A program made the translations under genes and the position numbers. This document shows positions 33,218 to 41,500 of a stretch of 47,270 nucleotides of DNA, one piece after another. Source of the DNA: an uncultured Sterolibacterium sp. (GTDB lineage Bacteria > Pseudomonadota > Gammaproteobacteria > Burkholderiales > Rhodocyclaceae); the NCBI GenBank assembly GCA_903904605.1, contig CAIVDC010000137.1:1-47270 (forward strand), given 5' to 3'. The notes below the pieces were generated by a model. It saw only the letters and a list, made by a program, of their open reading frames with translations, did no database searches and was not told the DNA's origin. Numbering within the stretch: position 1 is the stretch's first letter; every line of letters begins with the position of its first letter.

Positions 33218-33952
33218 TTATTTGCAGTTGTTATGAAGTTTCCACATCTCGGCGTGTCCTATTGCCACGGCCCAGTCCGGGGGGATGCATTTGCCGTCGC
33301 TGGTGACGCCGGTAGCGGCTGGATTGCTCAGGGTGGCTGGTTCGCTCGGCTGGAAATAGCGCTGGCCGATGAAGACTATCAATCCCAGGAAGGCCGCCAC
33401 GATCGCCCAATGCGCGAAACCGATCTTTTGCCCATCGCGGCCTTCGCCGACCTCGCAAACGCCGCCGGGACAGGCTTTGGCCTGGTCCGGGAAGAACAGG
33501 TTGTAGATCTTGCAGGCGAGACAGATGCCGAAGGCGCTCTCGAAGAACAGCAGCGTGAGGCAGGTCGCGCAGACGATCAGGTTGACCGGTCCGACCAGAT
33601 TGTTGATCACGATCAGGTAGAGCATGGTTACCGCCAGCGCCAGCCCGATAGTCCAGGCGAAACGTTTTTGCGGCGCGCCGGCGTATTCGGGCAGCTGCTT
33701 CCTCACCGCGATGCGGCCGAGGATCATGCTCGGCGAGTATTTCGGATTGACGAAAACGCGGATAGTGAAATCGATCAGGAAAGCGATCACGAAAATTCGC
33801 GTGAAGCGGAAATTGCCGACAAGCCACGAATTCATGAACGAGACCAGGGCGAAGAAGAACAGGATGCCTGCGGCGGCCCGCACTTCGCGCTCGTTCAACA
33901 CGGGCACGTCGTAGCCATCGATTCTTTCGCCAAAACAGAAAATCTTGTTCAT
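33218..33952 (-). CDS. DUF4395 membrane protein
   Basis: 244 residues from ATG at 33952. Four to five membrane segments. The pattern NEREVRAAAGILFFFALVSF, NPKYSPSMILGRIAVRKQLPEYAGAPQKRFAW and FESAFGICLACKIYNLFF is typical of DUF4395, a family of unknown function with a conserved Cys-x-x-Cys (CLAC here). Additional cysteines lie in a loop (ACPGGVCEVG). Often linked to thioredoxin-like genes and sulfur oxidation or detoxification loci (family knowledge). First gene of the six-gene operon; the promoter is in 33953-34093. Confidence 0.85.
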   Translation of the reverse strand: MNKIFCFGERIDGYDVPVLNEREVRAAAGILFFFALVSFMNSWLVGNFRFTRIFVIAFLIDFTIRVFVNPKYSPSMILGRIAVRKQLPEYAGAPQKRFAWTIGLALAVTMLYLIVINNLVGPVNLIVCATCLTLLFFESAFGICLACKIYNLFFPDQAKACPGGVCEVGEGRDGQKIGFAHWAIVAAFLGLIVFIGQRYFQPSEPATLSNPAATGVTSDGKCIPPDWAVAIGHAEMWKLHNNCK

Positions 33953-34093
33953 GTGATTCAACTCCAAGTAATCGATTGAGTTCGCAGCCGATTTGACCAC
34001 TTCCGGGTAAGCGGCATGTTGCAGTGAGTGGCGGAATTGCAACGCCGAGCGACAAACGGCTGATTGTTACGCTGCGTTACAGAATAGTTGTTT

Positions 34094-34864
34094 TTAAATG
34101 ACACGGTCGCGGGTTTTCCTGTGAAAGAAGTGCGCCCCAATGACCGACGCGGCGGTAAAACAGAGCAGTGCCGCCAGGTCCAGGGCGAGGGAGAAGTAAG
34201 GCTCGGCGCCGAACCCGACGCGAATCAGGTCGGCACAATAGGAGAGCGGCGACAGCGGCGACAACCACTGGCCCCAGGCCGGCATCTCGGCAAGCGGAAC
34301 GAAGACGCCGCTGACGAAGATCAAGGGAAGGCGCAGCAGATTCGACAGCATCATCACTTGGGAAGGGCCTTCGGTCGCCGGCGCAGCGAGTAATACCCCC
34401 AGGCCGGAAAAAGCCAGGGCGCCGAGCAGCAGCCCCGCCAGCAGTACCAAGGGATGGGTTATCTCCGCCGAAGTCAGGGCAAGTCCCACCGCCAGCGGGA
34501 CAAAGGAAAGCAGCACGCCGAACGCCATGCCGGCCAGAATGTCGCCTGACAGGATCGCCGACAGCGACGCCGGTGAAGTCGCCAGCCGCTCGTAGGTCCT
34601 GGCCTGGCGCTCCCAGGGGGTGACCAGGGGGCCCACCGCGGAGGCCGTGAAGAACAGTGCCATCGCCACGATGCCTGGCACCATGAGTTCGGCTGGCGCC
34701 TTGTGGCCGGCGGCAAAAGCGAGATAGAAAAATAGCGGGAAGATGACACCGAAGGTCAGCACCGGTGGCTTCAGATAATAGACCATGACGTTCTTCTTCG
34801 CCACGACCCAGGTGGCGCGTACCTGCCAGAGAAGGTCGTCCAGCGCACTATCAGTTGCGGCCAT
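34094..34864 (-). CDS. ABC-2 type transporter permease
   Basis: 256-residue inner-membrane permease with six hydrophobic segments. Typical ABC-2 pattern: VTPWERQARTYERLATSPASLSAILSGDILAG followed by LIFVSGVFVPLAEMPAWGQWLSPLSPLSYCADLIR. Exporter of drugs, polysaccharide or other cargo; no substrate can be assigned. ATG at 34864 chosen; it overlaps the stop of the ATPase gene by 14 bp. Partner is the ATPase at 34851-35807. Confidence 0.9.
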   Translation of the reverse strand: MAATDSALDDLLWQVRATWVVAKKNVMVYYLKPPVLTFGVIFPLFFYLAFAAGHKAPAELMVPGIVAMALFFTASAVGPLVTPWERQARTYERLATSPASLSAILSGDILAGMAFGVLLSFVPLAVGLALTSAEITHPLVLLAGLLLGALAFSGLGVLLAAPATEGPSQVMMLSNLLRLPLIFVSGVFVPLAEMPAWGQWLSPLSPLSYCADLIRVGFGAEPYFSLALDLAALLCFTAASVIGAHFFHRKTRDRVI

Positions 34865-35807
34865 GAGGACCTCCCGTGATCGACACGAAGACTTCTTCCA
34901 GCGTCGGCGCCAGGGTGTTGATGCTTTCGATATGCAGGCCATGCGCCGTGGCCTGCATGGCAATATCCTGGGCAATGTGCCCCGGTTCCGGACCGAAAAT
35001 TCGGAAGCCATCGCCGATCGGCACGGTTGTCGTGCCAGGAGGCAAGAGAATATCCTCCGGCTTCACCATGCTCTCCTTGAAATGGACTTCCACCGAGCGC
35101 CTGATTTCGACGCGATTGCGAAGTGCTGCGGGGGTATCAATGGCCGCGAGTATGCCTTTGTCGATGATGGCCACGCGATGACAGAGTTGCTCGGCCTCGT
35201 CCATGTTATGGGTCGTGATGAACACCGTCATGCCACGCTCGCGGTTCATCTGCAAGATGACTTCACGGATCCGGCGGGCGCTCGCCACATCCAGGCCGGA
35301 CGTCGGTTCGTCGAGGAACAGGATGTCCGGCTCGCTGACCAGCGCCATGCACAGCATCAGCCGCTGGCGCAAGCCCTTGGAGAGCTGGCGGCCCTTTTGT
35401 CCGGCGCGTGCGGCAAGATCGAATGATTCCAGCAGCGTATTCCCGTGAGCAGTACGCACAGCCTTGGCGACGCCATGCAGTTCAGCCATCAGCATGAGGT
35501 TCTGCCATACGGTAAGGTCAGCGTAGACATTGGCTTCTTCGGGCACCACGCCGATGTGGCGACGAGCAGCGGAGGGATGTTTGGCGATATCGTAGCCTGC
35601 GATGAAGACCTTGCCGTCTGTCGATGGAATGAAACCGGTGAGCATTCGCGCCGTCGTGCTCTTGCCGGCTCCGTTGGGACCGAGAAAGCCGAAGATCTCT
35701 CCGCGGCCGACGGTGAAAGACACGCGGTCGACGGCAAGGCGATCGCCGAATCTTCGCGTCAGTCCTTCGGCGATGATGGCCTTGTCGGCAGGTTGGAGGG
35801 AATTCAT
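34851..35807 (-). CDS. ABC-2 exporter ATPase
   Basis: 318-residue ABC ATPase with Walker A GPNGAGKS (43-50), Q-loop-like PEEANVYADLTV, signature LSKGLRQRLMLCMALVSEP, Walker B ILFLDEPTSGLD and an H-loop TTHNMDEAEQLC, followed by a C-terminal regulatory extension as in DrrA/NatA-type exporters. ATG at 35807 is preceded by AAAGAG. Promoter region holds an FNR-like site 58 bp upstream (35865-35882). Operon with the permease. Confidence 0.93.
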   Translation of the reverse strand: MNSLQPADKAIIAEGLTRRFGDRLAVDRVSFTVGRGEIFGFLGPNGAGKSTTARMLTGFIPSTDGKVFIAGYDIAKHPSAARRHIGVVPEEANVYADLTVWQNLMLMAELHGVAKAVRTAHGNTLLESFDLAARAGQKGRQLSKGLRQRLMLCMALVSEPDILFLDEPTSGLDVASARRIREVILQMNRERGMTVFITTHNMDEAEQLCHRVAIIDKGILAAIDTPAALRNRVEIRRSVEVHFKESMVKPEDILLPPGTTTVPIGDGFRIFGPEPGHIAQDIAMQATAHGLHIESINTLAPTLEEVFVSITGGPHGRN

Positions 35808-35864
35808 CGGCGAACTCTTTATCGAGAGGTCAGCCTTTATATTAGGCACTGCCGCCAAATATGC

Positions 35865-35882
35865 ATATGATTCAGATCATAT
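35865..35882. promoter_or_regulatory. FNR/Dnr-type inverted repeat
   Basis: ATATGAT-TCAG-ATCATAT, a perfect 7-bp inverted repeat with a 4-bp spacer. The core ATGAT-N4-ATCAT differs from the FNR box TTGAT-N4-ATCAA only in the outer base of each arm. It lies 58 bp upstream of the ABC ATPase start. A Crp/Fnr-like gene is next door (36005-36604). Confidence 0.6.
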
Positions 35883-36004
35883 CCGGGATAGCTATTTCGC
35901 GGCATGATGAATCCATCGGCAGCTACCGTCTGATATTCGGCGTTCGCGCCCGCGCTTTCCTGCTCTCCAGGCTGCTCGTCGAAGCCAGGTTGCCCGGCGC
36001 CTCT

Positions 36005-36604
36005 TCATAACAGCCTGAGAATGCCCTCCCGGCGCGCCAGAATGCTGGCTCGTTCAAGGTCCGCCACGGCCCGGTACAGGGCCTCATGCGTCACGCCAAG
36101 CTCCGCAGCCAACGATTTAAGATCGGAGCCCAGGGCGAGTTGCCCATTTTTCCCTTCAGTCTCGATCAGGTGCAACAGCCGCTCCTTTACCCCCTTCTTG
36201 GACAATCGTTCGCATTGCGCCCGCAAGCGCCTGACCTCCCGGTTCAGCATCGCAATCCAGCGACTGGCAAAGGCGGAATCGGAATGAAGCGTTTGCCTGA
36301 CCGCCGCCAAGGGAACGGAAACGAACTCTCCAGAGCGGGTGACCAGCGCATCGCAGTGATAGCGCGCCGATTGCAGACTCGCTTCGGCGATGAAGCCCTC
36401 CCGAGTGCGCTGCAAGACCACGATCTCGCCCTGCGCCCCCAGGCGCTGGAGAACCACCTCCCCGCTCGATACGAACAGCATGTGCACCGGTTTCTTGCCG
36501 AGCCGGAAGAGCAGTTCACCTCGGGCACAGGAGCGAAATGAGCAAAGTTGCCGCAGTTCTGTCGGCAAGAGATCCTGCAGCGTCCGGGGCAGATCAGAGT
36601 GCAA
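36005..36604 (-). CDS. Crp/Fnr-family transcription regulator
   Basis: 199-residue regulator: N-terminal cyclic-nucleotide-type jelly roll (about 20-105), dimer helix (112-140), and a helix-turn-helix (about 158-190, LKSLAAELGVTHEALYRAVADLE). The recognition helix THEALYR keeps the Glu and Arg of FNR (TVETISR) but replaces Ser with Tyr. It lacks the four-cysteine FNR iron-sulfur cluster pattern; it has Cys21, 26, 83 and 130, whose sensor role is unknown. Start must be TTG at 36604, since the frame's preceding stop is the TGA of the DsrE gene. No clear ribosome site, so coupling to DsrE translation is likely. Confidence 0.83.
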   Translation of the reverse strand: MHSDLPRTLQDLLPTELRQLCSFRSCARGELLFRLGKKPVHMLFVSSGEVVLQRLGAQGEIVVLQRTREGFIAEASLQSARYHCDALVTRSGEFVSVPLAAVRQTLHSDSAFASRWIAMLNREVRRLRAQCERLSKKGVKERLLHLIETEGKNGQLALGSDLKSLAAELGVTHEALYRAVADLERASILARREGILRLL

Positions 36605-36616
36605 GGGAGCGCCGCA

Positions 36617-36967
36617 TCAAAAGCTCAGCACCTTGTCTGCCGCCAGCGTCCATTCGGTCAGAAGGTCCATGGAGCCCCGCCGGGCTCCTTTGACCAGGTC
36701 AGCCTCCTTGATGCCGCGCGCATCCATGCAGGTGCCGCAGACCCCAATTTCGGCGTCGTGCGCGGACAGCATGGCCAGCATGTCGGCAATGTTGTAATAG
36801 CCTTGGGGCACGGTCTGCCCGCCGTGGGCCGCCGAAGCGCCGTCGCCAATCAGGAATATGCGCACATTCGCCCGAGCGGTCTTCAGCAGTGAGCGGGCCA
36901 GACGCAGGCCGTTGTAGGTGCGCTCCGAGCCGTAGGGGGCCTCGTTGAGGATGAAGAGGGCGTTCAT
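36617..36967 (-). CDS. DsrE/DsrF-like sulfur-carrier family protein
   Basis: 116-residue protein of the DsrE/YchN group (MNALFILNEAPYGSERTYNGLRLA; then YYNIADMLAMLSAHDAEIGVCGTCMDARGI). Members carry persulfide sulfur on conserved Cys; here Cys77 and Cys80 (GVCGTC) are in the right place. GGAG before the ATG. It follows the ArsR-rhodanese gene by 15 bp and precedes the Crp/Fnr gene by 12 bp, so it belongs to the same leftward operon. Role in sulfur trafficking is inferred. Confidence 0.86.
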   Translation of the reverse strand: MNALFILNEAPYGSERTYNGLRLARSLLKTARANVRIFLIGDGASAAHGGQTVPQGYYNIADMLAMLSAHDAEIGVCGTCMDARGIKEADLVKGARRGSMDLLTEWTLAADKVLSF

Positions 36968-36982
36968 GGGAGTCTCCTCGTT

Positions 36983-37657
36983 TCAGCTGCAGGGTCCGAT
37001 CGCCACCGGTCGCCTTTCGGCCTTCCATTCCGGGAAACCGTCCTGCAGACGGCGGGCGAGGTAACCTGACTCGCGGAGTTGACGGACGGCATCGAAGGCC
37101 AGCAGACAGTAGGGACCGCGGCAGTAGGCGACAATTTCCCGGTCCCTGGGCAGACTGGCCAGCCGCCGGGTCAGCTCGATCAGGGGGATGTTGATGGCGC
37201 CGGGAATATGACCGGCGGAAAATTCCTGCGGCGGACGCACGTCGAGGACCCTCGCTTCGCCACGTTTGATGCGCGTCAACAGTTCGTCGCGGCCGACCGG
37301 ATCGAGGCTGTCGCGGCGATCGAAACTGTCGCGGACGATGCGCAGGACTTCGGCGCTTTGCCGTTCCGCCAAGCCGCGAATCGAGGCGACGATGCCCGCG
37401 ATGGCATCGTCGGCCAGCGCATAGAAGACCTGCAAGCCGATCTTACGCGAACGCGCGAGGCCGCCCAGGCGCAGGACCTTGAGATGGTGCGAGGTGTTGG
37501 CGACGGGTTGGCTGCAGGCCTGGGCCAATGCGTCGACGTCGCGCTCGCCCTGTGCCAGTGCCTCCAGGAGTTCAAGGCGAACCGGGTGCGCCAAACCCTT
37601 GGCGACCTCGGCGAAGTGGGCGAGGAGTCTCTGCTTGGGCGAGGCGGGTGGCTTCAC
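36983..37657 (-). CDS. ArsR-family regulator fused to a rhodanese domain
   Basis: 224 residues from GTG at 37657. N-terminal ArsR winged helix (about 10-95, KGLAHPVRLELLEALAQG and CSQPVANTSHHLKVLRLGGLARSRKIGLQVFY; Cys48 at the start of the recognition region), then a rhodanese domain (125-215, VLDVRPPQEFSAGHIPGAINIPL) with the active loop CRGPYC (Cys179, Cys184). The fusion type is known from sulfur/arsenic loci and is likely to sense persulfide or sulfur. It lies 9 bp downstream of the methyltransferase; the 18-bp inverted repeat at 38284-38325 could be its operator. Confidence 0.9.
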   Translation of the reverse strand: MKPPASPKQRLLAHFAEVAKGLAHPVRLELLEALAQGERDVDALAQACSQPVANTSHHLKVLRLGGLARSRKIGLQVFYALADDAIAGIVASIRGLAERQSAEVLRIVRDSFDRRDSLDPVGRDELLTRIKRGEARVLDVRPPQEFSAGHIPGAINIPLIELTRRLASLPRDREIVAYCRGPYCLLAFDAVRQLRESGYLARRLQDGFPEWKAERRPVAIGPCS

Positions 37658-37666
37658 TCGGATGGC

Positions 37667-38278
37667 TCAGTTGCGGAGAAAGCAGCAGTATATGAACGTC
37701 TGCCTGATTTGCGCCGGCGTCATGTGGGTTTCGCGGTGCGCTGCCATAAGTTCGAAGCCATCGCCCAGTTCCGCCGCGAGTTGATCCGGTGAATACCGGC
37801 AAACAGGGAGCCTGCTGCATTGGATCGGGCCGTCGTCGGCGAATGTGGCCATGATGACCTTGCCGCCCTCGGGCAGCGAATTCCTCAGCGTCGCCATATA
37901 GCGGGCGCGCTGGTGCGGCTCGGTGAGGAAGTGAAACACGGCGCGGTCGTGCCAGAGGCGAAACGGACCGGGAAGCGCCGCCCCGGTCACATCCGCGACG
38001 ATCCAGTTGACCTGCCCGGCGCGATTTCCCAGCCGGGCTTGGACCGTTGCGATGGCCGTGGCGGATAAGTCGATTACGGTCAGATGGCGGAAGCCCTCTT
38101 CGAGCAGGTGGTCAACCAGATTGGATGTGCCGCCGCCGACGTCGATGATCGCGTCCTCCTTGTGCATGCCCAGCTTTGCCATCAGCATCAGCGCGGTTGC
38201 GGGCCGGCTCTGATACCAGCTCATCTCAACCGCGGAACGCGCGGCGTAGATCCTGTCCCAATGTTCTGCAGGGTTCAT
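37667..38278 (-). CDS. SAM-dependent methyltransferase in the ArsR-rhodanese operon
   Basis: 203-residue class I methyltransferase. Motif I IIDVGGGTSNLVDHL (44-58), then LTVIDLSATAIATVQARLG and WHDRAVFHFLTEPHQRARYMATLRNSL, LPEGGKVIMATFADDGP. These match a group of small-molecule methyltransferases near sulfur/arsenic resistance genes. Substrate unknown. The start codon ATG at 38278 is just 5 bp from the 18-bp inverted repeat, whose right edge overlaps the GAAGAGG ribosome site. First gene of the operon continuing to ArsR-rhodanese, DsrE and Crp/Fnr. Confidence 0.85.
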   Translation of the reverse strand: MNPAEHWDRIYAARSAVEMSWYQSRPATALMLMAKLGMHKEDAIIDVGGGTSNLVDHLLEEGFRHLTVIDLSATAIATVQARLGNRAGQVNWIVADVTGAALPGPFRLWHDRAVFHFLTEPHQRARYMATLRNSLPEGGKVIMATFADDGPIQCSRLPVCRYSPDQLAAELGDGFELMAAHRETHMTPAQIRQTFIYCCFLRN

Positions 38279-38283
38279 GGCCT

Positions 38284-38325
38284 CTTCGCCTACTATTCAA
38301 AAGAGTATTTGAATAGTAGGCGAAG
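38284..38325. promoter_or_regulatory. 18-bp perfect inverted repeat (operator and/or mRNA hairpin)
   Basis: CTTCGCCTACTATTCAAA, 6-nt loop, and its exact complement. It ends 5 bp before the methyltransferase start and overlaps its ribosome site (GAAGAGG). As DNA it could be an operator of the ArsR-rhodanese repressor; as RNA it would fold into a long stem that masks the ribosome site. No T-run follows on either strand. Confidence 0.8.
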
Positions 38326-38350
38326 CGGGGCGGGGATGCAAGCCCTTGCG

Positions 38351-38560
38351 TCAATTGCCGGCTGGCACCCCAAGCTTGCGCAGAATGGATTCCATCAGGC
38401 ACCAGCGGGTGAAACCGCTTTGCAGCAGGTTTGCGCCGACGAAAGCGGTGAAGGCCAGCCACCACGAACTCACGAAGATCGGGCTGCCGGGAATGCCCAA
38501 GGCCAGGGACAGCAGGGTGAAGCAGCCTGCGATGATGCGGACGAGTTGCCAGGTGGTCAT
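38351..38560 (-). CDS. DUF2892 (YgaP-type) small membrane protein
   Basis: 69 residues with two membrane helices, pattern SPIFVSSWWLAFTAFVGANLLQSGFTRWCLMESILRKLGV, matching the DUF2892 family found as the membrane half of YgaP and as stand-alone genes beside sulfur-related rhodaneses. Its ATG overlaps the stop of the RND gene by 4 bp, so it is the third gene of the pump operon. Function unknown. Confidence 0.82.
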   Translation of the reverse strand: MTTWQLVRIIAGCFTLLSLALGIPGSPIFVSSWWLAFTAFVGANLLQSGFTRWCLMESILRKLGVPAGN

Positions 38561-41500
38561 GGTTTTTCTCCTTGAGCGAGTGTTTCGAAATGGCGACGGT
38601 AGGCGACGAAATAAAGCAGGGGAATCACCACCAGGGTAAGCAGGGTGGAAACGAAGATGCCGAAGATCAGCGAGATGGCGAGTCCGTTGAAGATCGGGTC
38701 GTCGAGGATGAATAGGGCGCCGAGCATGGCCGCGAGGCCGGTGAGCGCGATCGGTTGGGCGCGGGTGATCGCCGAGCTGACCACCGCCTCCTTGAAGGCC
38801 ATGCCGTTCTTGACCTGGAGATTGATGAAGTCGACCAGCAGGATGGAATTGCGCACGATGATTCCGGCCAGCGCGATCATGCCGATCATGCTGGTGGCGG
38901 TATATTGCGCGCCCAGCAGGGCATGGCCGGGCATCACGCCGATGATCGTCAGCGGGATCGGCGCCATGATGATCAGCGGCGTCAGGTAGGAGCCGAACTG
39001 GGCCACCACCAGGAGATAGATCAGCACCAGCCCGACCGCATAGGCCAGGCCCATGTCGCGGAAGGTTTCATAGGTGACCTGCCACTCGCCGTCCCATTTC
39101 AGGCTGAAGCCGCGGTAGGGATCGGCCGGCTGGCTGATGAAGTATTCGCCGATCGAGCCGCCGCCGGGCGGGACGATTTTGGCGATGTCGCCGCGCATGC
39201 CGAACATGCCGTAGAGCGGACTGTCCACCCGGCCGGCCATGTCGCCGATCACGTAGTCCACCGGCAGCAGATCCTTGTGATAGAGAGGCTGCTCGCGCCA
39301 AGTGTCGCTGATGGTGACGAGTTCCCGGATCGGCACGACGCGGCCCTGGGCGTTCTTGACGCCCAGCGCCAGCAGGGCATCGAGATTTCCCTGCAGCGCC
39401 ATCGGCAGGCGCAAGTCCGCGGCGGCGGGGTACTTGGTTTCGTCGTGCAGGTAGGTCATGGCCTCGCCGCTCAGGCCGGCGCGCAAGGTGGCGACAATGT
39501 CCGCCTGGGGGACACCGAGCATGGCCGCCTTGTGGCGATCGACCAGCAGCAGCTTCCTGGGCGCGTCGATGATGCTGCTGTCGTCCACGTCGACGACGCC
39601 TTCGTGGTGCTCGAACACGGAACGGACCTCCTTCGCCACTTTGCGCCGGGCTTCGTCGCCCGGCCCGTAGATCTCCGCCACGATGGGCGCCAGCACCGGC
39701 GGGCCGGGCGGGACTTCGACGACCTTGACGTTGGCGCCGTAGCGCAGGCCGATGGCCTGCAAGGCCGGCCTGACCCGGGTGGCGATGGCGTGGCTTTTCT
39801 CGCTGCGCTGGTGCTTGTCGACCAGATTCACCTGCAGGTCGCCGACTTCGCCGCCGGCGCGCAGGTAATACTGGCGCACCAGGCCGTTGAAGTTGATCGG
39901 TGCGGCGGTGCCGGCATAGGCCTGGTAATCGGTGACTTCGGGCACCGTGGCGATATAGGCCCCCAGCTCGCGCAGCACGGCGGCGGTCTTCTCCACCGGC
40001 GTGCCCGCCGGCATGTCCACGATGACCTGGAACTCCGACTTGTTGTCGAAGGGCAGCATCTTCAGTTGCACCAGCCCGAACACCGGCAGTGCCAGCGACA
40101 GCACGATCAAGGCCGAAACGGCCAGCGCCAGCTTGCGGCGGTTGCCGGCGCCGCGCCGATCGTCGAGAAGAGGCTCGAACAGGCGTTTAAATACCGGCGC
40201 GAGTTTGCCGGCAATGCCCTTGCCTTCGTGCCGCTCGTGCTTCATCCAGAGGCGTGCCAGCCAAGGGGTGACGACGAAGGCGACGGCCAGCGAAAGCAGC
40301 ATGCCCATGCTGGCGTTGATCGGAATCGGGCTCATGTAGGGGCCCATCAGTCCGGTGACGAAGGCCATGGGCAGAAGCGCCGCGATCACGGTGAGGGTCG
40401 CCAGAATGGTCGGGCCGCCGACTTCATCGACGGCACCGGGAATGATTTCGGTCAGCGATCTGTCGAGGTGCAGCTTCTGGTGCCGATGGATGTTCTCGAC
40501 CACCACGATGGCATCGTCGACCAGGATGCCGATGGAGAAGATCAGCGCGAACAGGGACACCCGGTTGAGCGTGAAGCCCCAGGCCCAGGAGGCGAACAGC
40601 GTGACGGTCAGGGTCAACATCACGGCGGTGCCGACAATAGCCGCCTCGCGGCGTCCCAGGGCCATGAACACCAGGGCGACCACGGCCCCGGTCGCGAACA
40701 GCAGTTTCTCGATCAGCTTCTTGGCCTTGTCATTGGCGCTCTCGCCGTAGTTGCGCGTCTCGCTCACTTGCACATTGGCCGGGATCAGGGTGTTCTTCAA
40801 TACCGACACCCGCTGCATCACTGCATCCGAGACGTCGACTGCGTTCTGTCCGGGCTTCTTGGTGATGGCCAGGGTGACGGCCGGGTAGTCGGCGCGGTCC
40901 TTGCCCGCCACGCCGTACCAGACGTAGCGCGCGGCGGGCAACGGGCCGTCGGTGACCGTGGCGACATCGCGCAGGAACACCGGCTTGCCGTCCTTGACCC
41001 CGACCATCAACTCCGCGACTGCGTTGGCATCGGCCAGAAAAGGTCCCGATTCGATGGCCACTGCGCGGTTGGCCGCGAGCAGGTCGCCCGCCGGCATGCC
41101 GAGATTGGCCGACTGCAGGGCGGTGCGCAGGTCGCTGACGGTGAGGCCGTTGGCGGCAAGCCTGGCGGGGTCGAGATCGACGTTCACCGCTCGCCCCGGA
41201 CCGCCGATGGTGGTTACCTCGCGCGTTCCCTTGACGCGCTTCAGGTCGGACTCGATGCTGTGCGCCACGCGCTCGAGGTCGTACGGGCCGACCGCCCGGT
41301 CTTTCGACCAGAGCGTCAAGGAGACGATGGGCACATCGTCGATGCCCTTGGGCTTGATGATCGGCGCCAGCACGCCCAGCCCCGGCGGCAACCAGTCTGA
41401 ATTGGAGTTCACCGTGTCGTAGAGCCGGACCAGCGCCTCGGTCCGGGGCACGCCGACCTCGAACTGCACGGTGATGATCGCCAGCCCGGGACGCGCCACC

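Noticed and set aside
38755..41400. An 881-codon open frame on the plus strand opposite the RND pump
   Set aside because: It is the antisense shadow of a GC-rich gene; its product is His/Gln/Asp-rich with no domain, while the opposite strand is a full RND protein. Similar antisense frames at 4793-6067 and 23837-25099 were left out for the same reason.
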